From Chlorophyllum brunneum (taxonomy: Eukaryota; Basidiomycota; Agaricomycetes; Agaricales; Agaricaceae), in the NCBI GenBank assembly GCA_963576785.1, contig OY756142.1, forward strand, positions 2,790,001-2,854,000: a DNA stretch of 64,000 nt. Reading direction: 5' to 3'. Numbering within the stretch: the first letter of the stretch is position 1; every line of letters starts with the position of its first letter. Shown here piece after piece: positions 47,803-61,066 of the stretch. The translations under genes and the position numbers were made by a program. The notes under the pieces are model-generated. The model saw only the letters and a program-made list of their open reading frames with translations, was not told the DNA's origin and did no database searches.

Positions 47803-49928
47803 CTATATCTTATCCCCAGCTAGCCATCGGGAAACCATGGCCAACGCCTCTGCTGGCTTGTCATGAGGGACGTAATCAGCAAAGCAGCGTTAGTCCATAC
47901 ATAAATACGGGTGTAGAAAAAACACTTATCATATGTCCAGCTGCCCTGATAGTAACGAAGGTCAGTAAATCAGTCTGCTTGACTTCACCAACAGCCTTCC
48001 CATCGACGATCCATTCCCCCCAGGACTCTTGTTGATAGATGTCACTTTGACTCCATACTAGCTTATCGACCCATAACTTATTTGCGATCCAATTGCATTG
48101 CCAATCATAGGTGCCTGCGTATATCAGGACACGCATGCCACGGTCGAGAAGGTTAGCCACGTAATCTTGAGTATGAACAGCCCATTTGTCCATGTGTAAG
48201 TTGAAGTTCCGACCGACCACCTCCGAGCAAGGTGAGAAATTTTCGGGAGTCTCGACACCTAGTAACTCTCGTATTTCAGGGAGATCAAGGTAATTCTTAA
48301 TCGCATCATTTTCCCTGTAGCACAGATTACCTTCGCATGGCTAGGGGCGGATTACAGTTAGTGGTATGACCTTTCCGCTTGGGGTTTGTTCAGCCACCTT
48401 GGATATGTCATATACGTTTCTGCCTTGTTGAAAGTTCCTCCTAAGTTCACACGGATGAAAAGATATAATATTTCTCACCTGTGGCCCACATAGATGTAGA
48501 TAGCTCGTTGTCGCAGAAGTCAACAGCAGCACGACAGTCGATGACATCGAATCGATCAATGCATGATTCATGTAAGTGTCTTTGGCAACGTGGAAGCTAC
48601 CGGTACTCAATCAGCACAGCTGGAACCAAATTATAGTACTGCGAACTCACAACTATTTTCATCCGCACACAGGCGGAAATCGACTGGAAGGGAACATCTA
48701 GAGAGGCTCTTCCACATTCAACTTCATATCGACCAGGATATAGCCTGTATTATGGGTCAATCGTCAGAAAACTAAGGGAGATTGACCAGCTTTACGTGGA
48801 GATATCCGTTATCCCATTGCCGATGAGCACGCTCTGAAGATTCAGAGTGGGCCTCCCTTCAGCCTTCGAGACCTGATTCTGATCATATATTTCACTGGCG
48901 AAGACAGGGAGGTAACGTCCCTGGTTTATGATGGCGATATCTTAAGATTTCTCCAAGGAGTATTATGGGTGTTGGTAACTTACGCCATAGGATTCTCCTG
49001 CTAGGTGAAGGGGACGACCGGAAAATTGTGGGAACGTCTCGAAAAAGATACTGATAAATGCATGGACGTTTTTAGCAGCATCTTCCGTAGTTTCGACAGT
49101 CTCCCCGTACTCCGCATAGGAGAAGCCTACACCAACACTGAATTGCAGTTAGACGGTCCGAGCTGAGAGTAAGCACAACCAATGTGGGACTCACGGCTGG
49201 TCAAGAAAGAATATGTTGGCGTCTGTGTTCCAAGAATGGGGATTCCAAATAGTGCCGTTTTGAGAGTTATTGGTCATGTCAATGCTGCATGGGCCTGATC
49301 GTGAGATAGTAGTGGTTGGTTGATTTGTGTTAAGTGGGAGAGCCAATATGACATTTACCCAACTCCATCAATAGACCCATCGCAGAAGAACAGCCTGGGC
49401 CTGAATATGATACGCGTCAGCCACCAGTAAGAGCAATTCATAGCGAAAAAGTGCCTACCTCCATTGATCCACATCATAACATCATCTGTCGATCTGGATT
49501 AGGAATTCCAGAACACACATAGCATACATGAGGCAATCACCCTTGTTTGGGTCACGACGGCTTTCGAAAAAGTAGAAGAACAGGTGCTTGGCACCGGCGT
49601 CCACATCCAGATATCCGGTATACACGCTGCGAGGCAGACAGTTGTAAGATTCTGATGATAAATCAACGTAACAAGCTTACTTGACGGTTGGGTCACAAAA
49701 TGGTGTCTTTTTAACGCGTACTTGGTGGCCCGGAAACCTTGAATGCTTTAATGTAGTATAGTCACTAGACTCAATCGACGAGAGGTGTAAATATTCTGCT
49801 GGAGTCCCTAATAGCTCAAAGTTTTCCTGTAAACCGGGTCGGGACCAGGTCAAGCCATCACGGCTACCACCGAGATGCCCGTAGCCAAGTGGAAGCAGTG
49901 AAGCCAGCAGCAACGAAGACCACAACAT
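47803..49928 (-). CDS. Secreted serine carboxypeptidase (family S10)
   Basis: Removes C-terminal residues from peptides in the vacuole or outside the cell (family knowledge). Many small exons. It begins with a signal peptide (MLWSSLLLASLLPLGYGH). Conserved S10 blocks appear in order: VYTGYLDVD, FFYFFESR, WINGGPGCSS, NIFFLDQPVGVGFSY, the catalytic Ser motif HLAGESYGGRYLPVFA, then the late block YAGTYDWQCNW with the catalytic Asp and RAAGHM with the catalytic His. Ending WLAGDKI at 47803. Divergent from NOP58 with a 251-base spacer. Individual exon limits are approximate. Confidence 0.9.
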
Positions 49929-50179
49929 GATGGAGGTATCAAGTCAAGTGCTCATTTCCCACTGGACCCGCACCCAAGGTTAAAAATAGAATCCCGCTTT
50001 CCAAATTGAGAGCGTTGATCTTCCTCTAAAGATGGAAATCTCTTTCCACGATAGCCATTGCTGATGAAAATTCTTTCCACAACGAAAAAAGTCTGTCCTC
50101 GCTATCGTCCTCGACGCAGGGACACTTCATCCGCCGCTTTCAGCCACCGTGTACGGGACCCTCAGTATAACACCTTATA
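49929..50179. promoter_or_regulatory. Shared upstream region, carboxypeptidase (-) and NOP58 (+)
   Basis: 251 bases between divergent starts. At about 50059-50073 the sequence GCTGATGAAAATTC resembles the fused PAC/RRPE elements found before ribosome-biogenesis genes in yeast. That likeness is loose and its use in this fungus is inference. Confidence 0.4.
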
Positions 50180-52352
50180 ATGCTCGTGCTATACGAGACT
50201 GCACTTGGGTACTGTCTCTTCAAGGTCACCAATAGCGCAAAACTCGAGAGTGCGGACCTATGGAAGGAATTCGAGAGTCCGGAGAAGGCAAACAAACTGT
50301 ATGTCTGTTTTCAGAATTGGGGGAATATCAAGAATGATTTTTACCTCCCGATTCTCAGTCTAAAACTAAAGGCACTACATCGATTCACATCCACCGCGAC
50401 TGCCGTGGAAGACATTACTGCTCTTCAAGGAGGAAAGTTAGGCAAGGGTTTAAAACAGTTTCTGACAGATGAGGTTGTCAACAAGGGGAAGGGAAAGGAG
50501 TCGCTGCTGGTTATCGACTCGAGTCTTGGTGGGTTCTCCTTCGCATGCCTCCTGTTTACGCCAACTAAATTTCTGTTCTGTCACCTCGGAAAGGTCGTTC
50601 AATCTCCAAAAAACTAAGCATAAATGTTTCTGTACAATCAGAAGGTTCTCACGAACTTTGGCGCGGTATTCGAGGTCAGCTTGCTGCCCTACTAGATGGC
50701 CTAGACCCCAAAGATCTTGCAACAATGAGCCTTGGTCTCTCCCACTCCCTATCCCGGTGAGTACCGTAGTACAACTCCTCACCCGATCTGCACTAATGTG
50801 TTCGCAGATTTAAACTCAAATTTTCGCCTGATAAGGTTGATACCATGGTCGTACAAGCAATTGCTCTGCTAGACGATCTGGATAAAGAAATCAACATCTA
50901 CGCCATGCGTGTGAAGGTGGGTCTCCCCGTCCTTTCTTCCCATCTCTTTCTGTGAACAAAATATAGGAGTGGTATGGGTGGCATTTCCCCGAGATGGCTA
51001 AGATCATCTCCGACAACATCGCTTACGCAAAAGTCATCCGACATATGGGTCAGTTAGCACCCCAACTCAGTCTCCCCTACTTTTCCTAACACTCTCTTCC
51101 CCAGGGTTCCGTACCAACGCAGCCTCAACGGATTTCTCCAGCATCCTCCCTGAGGATCTCGAGGCCGTCCTCAAAGCCGCCGCTGAAATTTCCATGGGCA
51201 CAGAAATCTCAGACTCTGACATTGCTCATATACACTCCCTCTGTGACCAAGTTATTTCCATCTCTTCGTATCGCTCACAACTCGCCGAATACCTCCGTAA
51301 TCGTATGAACGCTATCGCTCCAAACCTTACTGCACTGGTTGGTGAACTCGTTGGCGCGCGGTTAATCAGTCATGCTGGCAGTTTACTGAGTCTCGCAAAA
51401 CACCCAGCGAGTACTGTCCAAATCCTCGGAGCTGAGAAGGCACTTTTCCGTGCCCTGAAGACCAAGCACGATACACCAAAATACGGTCTAATTTACCATG
51501 TGAGGTCTTTGCATCCCGAAACATTCTCCCCGCTCATCAAGTCTCTAGGCATCATTGATTGGTCAAGCACCCCCTAAGCTAAAGGGAAAGGTATCAACTA
51601 CTCGTTTGTACTTCCACATGTATAAAATCTGATTTGCCGTTCATATCTAGATGGCGCGTATGGTGGCAACAAAAGCCGCTCTTTCAATACGTGTCGATGC
51701 TCTAACTGATTCCGATGGCAAGTCTGAGGACACTGCTGCGACCATCGGTGTCGAAAACCGCGCGAAGCTCGAATCACGTCTACGCGCTCTCGAACACCAA
51801 TCCGAATTGGGAATTACTGGCCAGTTCTCTCAAAATGGCAACAAAAAACAAGCACGATTCTCTATGACTGGTGAAACCAAAACCTACAACACCAAAGCAG
51901 ATGCTGTCGACTTTGTTTCGACACAACGCGAGGATCCCATGGAAGCCGCCGTACAGGCTGTGTTGGAAGTGAAGGAGGAGAAGAAGAGAGCAAAGGAAGA
52001 GAAGAAGGCGAAGAAGAAGGCTGAGAAGGAGAAAGCGAATAAGGTGGATGGGGCTCAAATGGACGTCGATGAGGATGACCAGGAGGAATCTAAGAAGGAG
52101 AAGAAAGAGAAGAAACGGAAGCGGAGAGAGAGCGACATCCCACCCACAGCTGAGGATGAGTCGCCGGCGAAGGTGGAGAGTCCCTCTGACATCTTTTACA
52201 CTAGTCTTCGCTGACTCTAACCCTTTTAGGAGACAGAAGAAGAGCGTAAGGCGAGGAAGGAGGCCAAGAAAGCCAAAAAAGCAGAAAAAGCAGCCGCGGC
52301 TGCAGCTGCCTCAAGCGACTCACCAAAAAAGAAGAAGAAAAAGTCAGAATGA
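50180..52352 (+). CDS. NOP58: Nucleolar protein NOP58 (box C/D snoRNP core)
   Basis: Core protein of box C/D snoRNPs, which guide 2'-O-methylation and pre-rRNA processing in the nucleolus. About nine exons. Starts [16 protein letters not shown]. The NOSIC/NOP part is clear: [40 protein letters not shown], and the Nop signature [38 protein letters not shown]. The C-terminus is a long Lys/Glu-rich tail typical of NOP58, ending KKKKKKSE. Splice joins at the first (AACAAACT/GTATGT) and last introns restore family sequence. The introns were scanned for box C/D snoRNAs and none is convincing. Confidence 0.95.
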
Positions 52353-52574
52353 GCGCTTAATTGTTGACTACATATCATTACTTGTCTGTAATCCTTTGCA
52401 TATCGCCCGTATATATCCCGCTTTTTATCTCAGCTTGATCTTTGGTTATACCACTCTCTTTGATCTTGTCCTATCTCTCCGGCCACACAAATTTAGGAAA
52501 TAATGAAATTCAACGAATATTAGGCCAATCCTCTGGTATATATAGTAGTACAACGAAACACCCTTTTTGAACCT

Positions 52575-55500
52575 TCAAGATGCATATCGGAACCTAACGT
52601 CCCCAATATGCTCCTCGATATCCTCGATCTCCATCCTCCGTCCAATCGGTAATCCAACTGGCCCTGCTCCCGCCTGCGCCACACCAGCACCGTCCCTTCC
52701 CCTAGCCTTCCCAACACCAACCAGTTCATCCGCATAAAACGCCGCAACCCACGAGTACAGCTCGAAGCCCCTCCTTGGTACACCCATTGGTAATCTCGGC
52801 ACAAATAATGCCGCAGTGACTCCTAGCACGAAAACCGCAACAAGTGCAGCCGCTATTGGCACTGGTTCAATGAAAGCATAGGCGGCCACGCGGTCTGGGT
52901 AAACCCTTGCGACGATAGATCCAGAACCCGCAAAGTAGGGTAGTAGATTGCTCGCGTCGGCTAATGCCCTTGCTTTTTCGAACAGCGTCGCTGACAGAGA
53001 TGTGTATCCGTACGCTCCCTGTCCTGTCGTGTACGATAAAGCCTTGATACAAACTTCAGACGGAGCTCCAGATGAAAAAGCAGGAGTAAACATACGACAG
53101 TTGATGGAACATAGAACGAGTCCCTTCCGTTATCCTTTATGAGCTCATTGACACTATTCTGGTGTGCCACTTCATACACCGACTGGATGCGCTTTGAAGT
53201 TAACTCCCTCTTCACATTCTGGTCACTGATCGCCCTCCCACTCATCCTTTCCTTTGTATGTCCCGTATTGAAGTCACGCACAACATTTCCCTTCTCTACG
53301 ATCCGCTGTGAAGTGGGGCTGCCAACAGTGCTGTTGTACACCTCCACAATCCAGGGTTCGAAGACCTCCGCACAAACAGCAGCATCGTAGCCAATGCGTG
53401 TTGCTGTGCCGTTGTTGTCGGGAACTACATCCCCATATACAGGGAATTGGCCTTGTGCGGCGAAAGTAGTATTGAGTCGAATCAGGACAACTTCAAGGGA
53501 AGCGAATCCGGTGCCGTCTTGACCTGTGAACACCAAGGATGTCTAATTAGACCTGCTAGATAGGGATGCGCGAAAAAAATACATCTCTTCACACTCACCC
53601 ATTTGATAGAGAGGACGACTCCAATATGCATGGTTAACTCCATTGTTGAAGAATTCGACTGTGGAGAGTTATCAATAACCTTTTCACATTGCAGCTCAGA
53701 AAACACCCACCCGCGTAGAGGGTATCAGATTGGTTGACATTTGATGGCCAGTCTTGGTCACCAGAGGCCAGTGTTGGGGGACTAGGGAAATCAGTGGTTG
53801 GGAACGGTTTTCCATAGTAGCCCAATAATCCGCCAACAGTGGTTTTCGGGAGGAAGACATATGTCCGTGAAAGAATCCTGCTTATTGGAAGACTAGTCGC
53901 GTGTTGGATCAGACTGTACACAGGAAATCGAAGATAAGGTACAGACATATTATTTTGCGCATCCGGGATTTTCTCACACTTTATTCTTAGTCCCCACTGT
54001 GGCTGCCTGTGTCACGCATGAGGGCCCCTTTCTCAAGTAAACTGACAGAATACATACCGGATAATATTTCCAGGTAATAAACCGGTCTGTAACGTACTCA
54101 TCGAAGTCGATGAGTTGTGAGTATCCAACGGTGGCGTCAAAACCTCCGAGTCGAAAGTTCCAAAGCCGCTTCCGTCGGGTCGCAACTGCGATTTAGTCGT
54201 CTCTGCGAAGTAAACACTATCGGAATGGCTCGTATTGGATGGGTCGTTCCAGGGAAAACCGACTACGGGCGGTAAGCCACCATGACTAGAATATGGTGCG
54301 AGTGTCCAAGTGATTCGGAAGTCCTAAGATACGAACTTATGAGTCCCTTGTTGAAAACAGTTGTAGAGACTGACATTGAATGCTTCTAACATTTTTGACG
54401 CACTCTGGATGTCGGCGTCGGAGGCATCTCCTTTGATTGCGGCCTCATAATACCTCTCCCGTTGATTCTATCCGAAGCCAAAAACCAATCAGATTTGACA
54501 TCTGCAGTAGTTTATTTCGTGCCTGACCTCGACTTGTGTATCAATGACAACGATACGGCCAAGAATAAAGGGAAGGCTCCCCGAGAGTGCAAAGAGTATG
54601 AGGAAGAATATGATATGTATTGACCAGGGGCGAATACTAGGGCGTGTTCAGGAGCCTGGACATGGAAGAACTTGGCATCGAAAGGAGACACATACTCATA
54701 ATGTGCACGATTTTTGCGCGCAGCACCAGGATACATCTGTCGATTCCATAGAAGTCGAAGCCCATTATAAGCGCTCACGGGATCTTCAGCATGTGGTGCA
54801 ATATCTCGTAGGCGTACACCCGGATGCTCATGGAATTTGGACTGGTGCATCACAGTTGCCCAAGCTATTCAATCGATTTAATGAGTTACTTCAACAGAAT
54901 CCGTGCATGGAACAACGACGGACTCACCAGCAGCTTCCAAATGCCTTCTCGCAAGGGCGAGCAAACTCCATCCGAGTAGCACCCCCACAAGCCCGCAGCC
55001 AATTCCAACAACCAAGCGCGTCCAGAATAGCGTCCGTCCTCTAGCAATGATAACAAAGATCAACAAGAACGGATAGGCCAGGAGACAGAATAAAGTGTGT
55101 CTTGCTACTGCCTTCCACTTTGGCACCTCGTACGATTGACAGAATGGATGACGCTTTGGGGGTTTTGGTAGACCTCGAGGAAATAACGACGGTGAGGGAG
55201 TCTTAAGGAAATCGGTCTCAGCATCCCTGGTACCATAGTCAGGTGTAGGTGGATAGAATCCATAACCAGAGGTGTATAGCCCTTTCTCTCTTCCAGGCTC
55301 GGGGCTGAACTCTGGACTTTTGTCGTTCGAAACATAATTCGAGGTATTTCTTTCGGTTGCGTATAGGTGTTCGGGGTTGAAATCCGGCCGCGAGTCGTCC
55401 GCAATGGCATGATCTAGTGACATGTAGTGTCCCCGCAAGCGATTTCCACCTCCGTTTCCCTTCGTTGGTGGATTATACTCCGTGCCTATCTCTCTCTGGG

Positions 55501-55720
55501 TCGAAGCATAATTTGCAGATGTCGATTTCGAATAGGGCAAAGAGGGGAGATTGATTGAGAATTGGCGGTGAGAGCCTATTGAATCGCTGGATATATCCCT
55601 TCGTACAGGGGATAAATGGACGTTGCTGAAGTCTTCAAATGGTTGCGGAGTATTCGGTGCCTCAAAGATAACCTCGCTTGGTAGTGACGTGCCCATTTTC
55701 CGACCCGGAGGAGAGGTCAT
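52575..55720 (-). CDS. Large multi-segment membrane protein, unknown function
   Basis: Multi-exon protein of roughly 850 residues. The N-terminal 190 residues are cytosolic-looking, Ser/Pro-rich. A pair of membrane helices follows (HTLFCLLAYPFLLIFVII and LVVGIGCGLVGVLLGWSLLAL), then after introns another (IHIIFFLILFALSGSLPFIL). A long ectodomain-like region with N-glycosylation sites and aromatic motifs (GLPPVVGFPWNDPSNTS, PYFAGSGSIVARVYPD) comes next. A last helix (IAAALVAVFVLGVTAALFVP) and a cytosolic tail ending VRFRYAS close it. I do not recognise the family. Internal exon boundaries are approximate, but several (for example A-WATVMHQS and HYD-IRPWS) are well defined. Confidence 0.6.
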
Positions 55721-56216
55721 TTTGGATGGCGGTGAAAGAGGATGGGGGGAGATAGGGTGTGGGTGTCGAAGCCGGGTTTAAAGGGAAATGACACTAGCAC
55801 CAGGCTTCTGGGTGCAGAGACCCTTAAATCTTTTGGGAAACCTTGGTGTTTCACTTTGCAGCGCCTCAGGTTTAGAACAGAGGACGAAGATGGCCAGGAC
55901 ATAATCAGGATCGGGCCCGAGGGATTGCTAGTTCCGTGATCAGTGGACTTTCGCTGTACAGATGTTCAGATATAATGGTCAGATCGTCTCGAAAAACCAA
56001 TCCGCGTTCAAGCAATGGAGCATCGCGGTAGCACTAGCGGAAGACGGGCAGTTCTCACCCCCTTTCAACCCTGTTCAGCCCAGCCACGGCATTCGATCAA
56101 GATAACGTCCTCGTCCGGTTTGAGTAATGAATAAGTAAGGAACAACAGATCACAAGAGTAACGCCCGTACATCATGTGCCGTTTGCTCATAAGTTGTTGA
56201 CAGGTTAACAAAGAGT
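55721..56216. other. Intergenic, 55.7-56.2 kb
   Basis: 496 bases between two minus-strand genes: promoter side of the membrane protein and 3' side of KRR1. Nothing further seen. Confidence 0.5.
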
Positions 56217-58067
<1,851 letters not shown>

Positions 58068-58183
58068 TTATCGTCCGTCGACGGGGAAAAAGGTAGTGGG
58101 GGTGAAGGATCAAACCCAAAATAAGAGTGATTTATTTGTTTACTCGTGTCTTCTACCAGACTACCACCACACCACTACTCGTC
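58068..58183. promoter_or_regulatory. Shared upstream region, KRR1 (-) and NCBP3-like gene (+)
   Basis: Only 116 bases lie between the two divergent start codons, so both leaders must be short or overlap. No named motif seen. Confidence 0.5.
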
Positions 58184-59767
58184 ATGGACGCCGCGACAGA
58201 CTTTGTACAGCCGGCTCCCCCCATGGAGTCAGAAAATACACTCTCGTACGATGACACGGTCAGCTACGAACATCAGGTTCCTACTACACCCGAGGCGGAT
58301 CCTCGCTCGAGTCTCGCTAGTCGAATAGGCAGCTCAAAGGTCTATTTACTATCAGAAACAACTGCTGCTGCACGCAGTGCCAAGGTGTGCCTCCGCTTCA
58401 ACTCCTTCCTCTGCTCTAGGACTGCGAAACCTGATTTGAGGCTTCTTTCCTATTCGCTGGTTGTTCTCGTGTGTCATATTGCCTGTTGCTCTGCGGAATG
58501 GCGGCCTCAACTGCGCGCGTGCGTAAACGAACCTCATGTTATCCGTACTCCTTCCCCGTTATTATCCTCGCCGTTACGCAATCATTCAGCGTAAATATGG
58601 TGACGACTCGGAGGAAGTACTATTCGACCGTGTGAAGCGCGTCAAGGAATCTACTGAGGACAATGAAGTAGAGATGGACGAAGGTATGTCTAGCTCTAGC
58701 TACTTTTCAATCCCTCCAGCTGCCCGACACTCCATTTCCATTCAGACCTGGGTTACAGGGCCAATGCAATTCTTGTGCAGGGTACTCCAATATCTCACCT
58801 GCCGACCGCTCGACTCTTCGCCTATGCCAAGCATTTCGACACCACCCCACTCGGTCTTGAGTGGGTAAACGATCAAACTTGCGTTTTTGTATACGAGTCC
58901 AAAGCCCTCGCCCGCACTGCATTCACCCTTCTCCAAAAATCCGCCCTGGAAGACCCAGACGACGATGATCTTGTCACGGCAAAACCCATACCTATTGCTA
59001 TTTGGCCTCCGGAGACGCGAATTAATTCGACACTCGGGATGGGTGAGGGCCTGAAGGGAGTGTTAAAGATGCGATGGGCGAAAATCGGTGATGTCAAGAA
59101 GAAAGGTGCGAAAAGAGAAAGTGAATTCTACCGAAAGCATGGAGAGGGTGCCGGGAAGGAGCTTTTCAATGGTCGGGATTTACCACCTGCAAAACGACCA
59201 CGACATGAAAACATCCCCGAACGAGGTATACCGGACCAGGAACTAGAACGACAGCGGTTAGACGCCGAATTGGACCAATTCCTCCGTGAATCTGACGAAG
59301 ACGCAGAGAAATTGCAGGGGTCAGAGGAAGGGAGCGATCAATCTCCACATTCACCTCCGTCTAAGATGCGGTCAGATTACATTGCAAATGATGGACGGAC
59401 ACTCCTGGACCGGTTTTCGGATACAAGTCTCTTTGAGGGTGATAACAATCCAGCGGAGAGAGTCGGACTCAAAGACCGGCTGACAGTACCCCTACCACGA
59501 AGAGCAAGTGGGAGACGTGTATCGCGGCGACGTAGTGAACTCGACACAGAACGGGAAGGGGAGTCAAGTTCGAACTCGTTGTGGGAAAGATTATCTCCCG
59601 CGGACGTTGATTCTGATGGAAGCCGGAGGAGAGGTAGCTCAGGAAGGAATGCCCGTGCCCGAGATGGGAGAGATGGTAGGAGGAGAGGAGGACGAGGGGA
59701 TGATCGTCCGAAGAAGACGCAGCAAGAGTTGGACTATGAGCTGGATGCATTTCTGAAGCAAGAGTGA
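58184..59767 (+). CDS. NCBP3-like cap-binding/RNA-export protein
   Basis: Related to nuclear cap-binding protein subunit 3, an RNA-binding protein in mRNA export (family inference). Exons 58184..58384, 58590..58683 and 58746..59767 give 438 residues. The RRM-like core reads ANAILVQGTPISHLPTARLF, FAYAKHFDTTPLGLEWVNDQTCVFVY and SKALARTAFTLLQ. The middle has RWAKIGDVKKKGAKRESEFYRKHG. The C-terminus is Arg/Gly/Ser-rich, ending ELDYELDAFLKQE, typical of RNA-binding tails. The first intron is unusually long here (205 nt); its acceptor at ATTCAG/CGTAAATATG was chosen because upstream acceptors run into a stop. Confidence 0.82.
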
Positions 59768-59925
59768 TATTTCGTGTATGTTATTTCCTAGATTCTGCCC
59801 ACTTGTGTTATTATCCCCTTGCTTGCCAGGGGCTTTCTTTCACCCCTTAGAACAAATCAATAAGACATTCATAAATAGGTGACATCACCGTGCTGTCCAT
59901 CGTTATAAACCCCTGAGGTTTTTAG

Positions 59926-60741
59926 ACCTCGCTTGTTCCACGAACCAAGTTCTTCGCGGGTCCTGACCCATCGCTTGACAACATCGACTCCGGCATACTT
60001 GATCTCCCCGCCGGCCTCTTCATTGATCCCACAGCGTCCGATGCTGCTGCCATTTACCTCACCTACCTCTTCCTCGCTGCCCATGAACGTGAGGAGTCAT
60101 TCGTCATCGACTTTGGTGCTGAAACGCTCAAGCTTCTTGGCTACAATGAGCGGGGTACAACTCTGTCTACCTATCTCAGCCTTCCTCTCTACATCTGTGA
60201 AGATCCTGAACGCAATGCCCAGGCCGGTGTGTGCATTCTTCGCCACCACTTGGGCTTTGCCCTCCTCACATTCATTGACGACAAGATTATGACGGAGCTG
60301 GTGCTGGATGTAACAGGCCCTATCGCGGCAGAGGCTATAGCAGCTTTTCAATATAACAATGCATTGCGTAAACGTTTTGGTCTCCAACCTCTGGATACTA
60401 TGACTATACCCTGCATTTCTATGGCCAGAACCCACCCTACCTACTTTCTTATCCCAGTCACCCAAGAGCTGAGCGCCGCGGTCATCGCGGGCCAGCGACC
60501 CACCACCGAAACCCGGATCTTGCGGACTACCACTTTAGCAGCACATATCCACAGCGGTAATGATGAGATGACAAACCCAGAATACAGAAAGCTCGCCCTG
60601 AAGGACCTTGTCGCTTTCAAAGCGATTGCCAAAAGCCACTGGATGCATATTCTGGAGGGGGTTGGAACAGTGGTCTCCCGGGCCCGACGCCTAGACAAAA
60701 TGATTATGGGAGGCCGAGAGACGCCGGCATCACCAGAATGA
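59926..60741 (+). pseudogene. 5'-truncated open frame, unknown family
   Basis: 271 sense codons are open between the TAG at 59923 and the TGA at 60739, but no ATG occurs near the 5' end; the first in-frame ATG is around residue 122. The sequence is strongly protein-like, with LDLPAGLFIDPTASDAAAIYL, HEREESFVIDFGAETLKLLGY, LLTFIDDKIMTELVLDVTG and LKDLVAFKAIAKSHWMHILEGV, and shows no intron. It begins only 158 bases after the NCBP3-like stop. Either an upstream exon carrying the ATG is hidden in that gap, or this is the 3' remnant of a gene that lost its start. I recognise no family. Confidence 0.55.
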
Positions 60742-61066
60742 AGAGGACCCAAGGAAGATGCAATGCACTTGGGATAGATTCTTGTGCTTTGGAACTAAGG
60801 TACAAAGATCGTTGGGTCCTCTCTTTATTTACTTGGGTATTTTATGTTCCTTCTCTCGTTGGTTCTATTTCTGGTGTAAGTCTCCAGGGTTACATCTTAT
60901 TAGCTCCAAAATATGTGTATCTGTGTAACTTATAAACTTTTTCGATCAATATATTCATTACAGTAACATACTCAGAAGCTAGCATTATGGCAAACAAAGG
61001 GCAAAAAGACAGGACAGGAGATCATACTAATACACTGCCATGGTATGACTAGGGACTTGACAGCAT
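60742..61066. other. Convergent gap, 60.7-61.1 kb
   Basis: 325 A/T-rich bases between the truncated frame (+) and the TTI2-like gene (-). Presumed 3' ends only. Confidence 0.5.

Noticed and set aside
50055..50180. TGATGA motif suggesting a box C/D snoRNA upstream of NOP58
   Set aside because: No CTGA D-box and no terminal stem in range; more likely promoter sequence.
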